DNA of 33,719 nucleotides from assembly GCA_947175225.1 (NCBI GenBank), contig CAMWLX010000003.1, forward strand, positions 1 to 33,719, read 5' to 3'. The first letter of the stretch is position 1; the number at the start of each line of letters is the position of its first letter. The DNA comes from an uncultured Porphyromonadaceae bacterium. Lineage in GTDB: Bacteria > Bacteroidota > Bacteroidia > Bacteroidales > Muribaculaceae. This document shows, piece after piece, positions 33,381 through 33,719 of the stretch. The position numbers and the translations under genes are program-made. A model generated the notes under the pieces. The model was not told where the DNA came from, made no database searches, and saw nothing but the letters and a program-made list of their open reading frames with translations.

Positions 33381-33506
33381 TTCCTCTGTGGGCTCCCGGA
33401 ATAGCGAAGCTAAGTTCCTCTGTGGAAGTTACAGAGTCTTTATCTCATATTATCATGGACATCAGAAGATTTTTTAAGATTTCCCTCTGTGTGCCCTCTG
33501 TGTGAG
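33381..33506. repeat. Cluster of CCTCTGTG motifs in the terminal intergenic region
   Basis: CCTCTGTG occurs at 33383, 33417 and 33484, with CCCTCTGTGTGAG at 33494. The first two lie in an 11-base direct repeat (TTCCTCTGTGG). The 33484-33506 pair matches 10073-10095 inside a coding sequence at 22 of 23 bases. I see no gene in 33305-33719; it holds the terminator, this cluster and the inverted-repeat element. Confidence 0.6.
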
Positions 33507-33510
33507 CTAT

Positions 33511-33716
33511 TGAAGTTGTTTAAACTTATTTTTTTATTAATATTTCGTCAGGTTTTCGAGCGGATTTTTCTTCATGAAGAAGGAGCGATGCGGGCATCGT
33601 GACTGATGAATGAAGGAAAATACGCCGAAAAGATGGCGGAAGATTAATAAAAAGAATTTTTGGTTTAACTCTTCATTGTAAATTTTTTAATTCGTAAATA
33701 AGTTTAAACAACTTCA
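33511..33716. repeat. Long form of the dispersed inverted-repeat element (206 bases)
   Basis: Perfect 21-bp inverted arms (33511-33531 and 33696-33716) surround a 164-base centre that does not code for a protein of any length. The centre contains the perfect palindrome TTCTTCATGAAGAA (33568-33581) and a CGATGC/GCATCG stem (33586-33599). Its last part (from 33663) recurs at the window start. The form suits a MITE-like non-autonomous element; an invertible promoter segment is an alternative. Confidence 0.75.
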
Positions 33717-33719
33717 TTA

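Noticed and set aside
33381..33506. CRISPR-like array formed by the CCTCTGTG motifs
   Set aside because: The units are only about 8-11 bases, spacing is irregular, no cas genes are nearby and no long conserved repeat is present.
1..33719. Plasmid or phage origin of the window, because the ends are identical
   Set aside because: No replication, mobilisation, partition or phage genes are present, and the content is metabolic; a repeat-induced contig break explains the identical ends better.

Overview
The window looks like a chromosomal contig from a gut-type Bacteroidales bacterium. Muribaculaceae is my best guess, but that is inference. The evidence is a SusC/SusD pair, many lipoproteins with short lipobox signals, a BACON-domain protein, polysaccharide-degrading enzymes with PA14 and DUF4982 domains, and Bacteroidota-type promoters (TTTG, about 20 bases, TAnnTTTG) before several genes. 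I see no tRNA, rRNA, CRISPR array, transposase, phage or plasmid replication gene.

Layout. (1) 68-2194: a lipoprotein prolyl oligopeptidase on the plus strand. (2) 2291-11885: six minus-strand genes, mostly overlapping by 4-8 bases. They form three tandem copies of a two-gene cassette: a polytopic membrane protein with a helical-repeat tail (DUF6057-like) followed by a lipoprotein with a CxNCH heme-type motif and a TolB/PD40-like beta-propeller. A promoter at 11911-11942 starts this operon. (3) 11985-19296: a DUF4369-like lipoprotein, an internally duplicated lipoprotein, SusD and SusC, all on the minus strand (transcribed SusC first). (4) 19687-20310: a BACON-domain lipoprotein. (5) 20475-22823: cobU-cobT-cobS on the plus strand, assembling the lower loop of cobalamin. 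(6) 22935-29990: GH43, GH31 with PA14, and GH2, a plus-strand glycan-trimming set that could act on xyloglucan-type side chains. (7) 30036-31777: an SGNH hydrolase and a regulator fusing an RIC/YtfE-like di-iron hemerythrin to a LuxR-type DNA-binding domain, both minus strand. (8) 31961-33304: a secreted protein with a C-terminal tail resembling a type IX sorting domain.

A repeat family with about 21-base inverted arms occurs at 22827-22905 (short form) and 33511-33716 (long form). Its right end is also the first 57 bases of the window, identical to the last 57 bases. The contig therefore either closes on itself or, more likely given its chromosomal housekeeping content, was broken at a dispersed repeat.

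How the parts may work together: SusCD and the duplicated lipoprotein would import an unknown glycan or peptide. The six-gene operon next to them is the least understood part. It suggests three parallel envelope complexes, each pairing a membrane protein with a heme-type propeller lipoprotein. No glycan regulator (SusR, HTCS or ECF/anti-sigma) is visible, so the substrate cannot be read from the locus.
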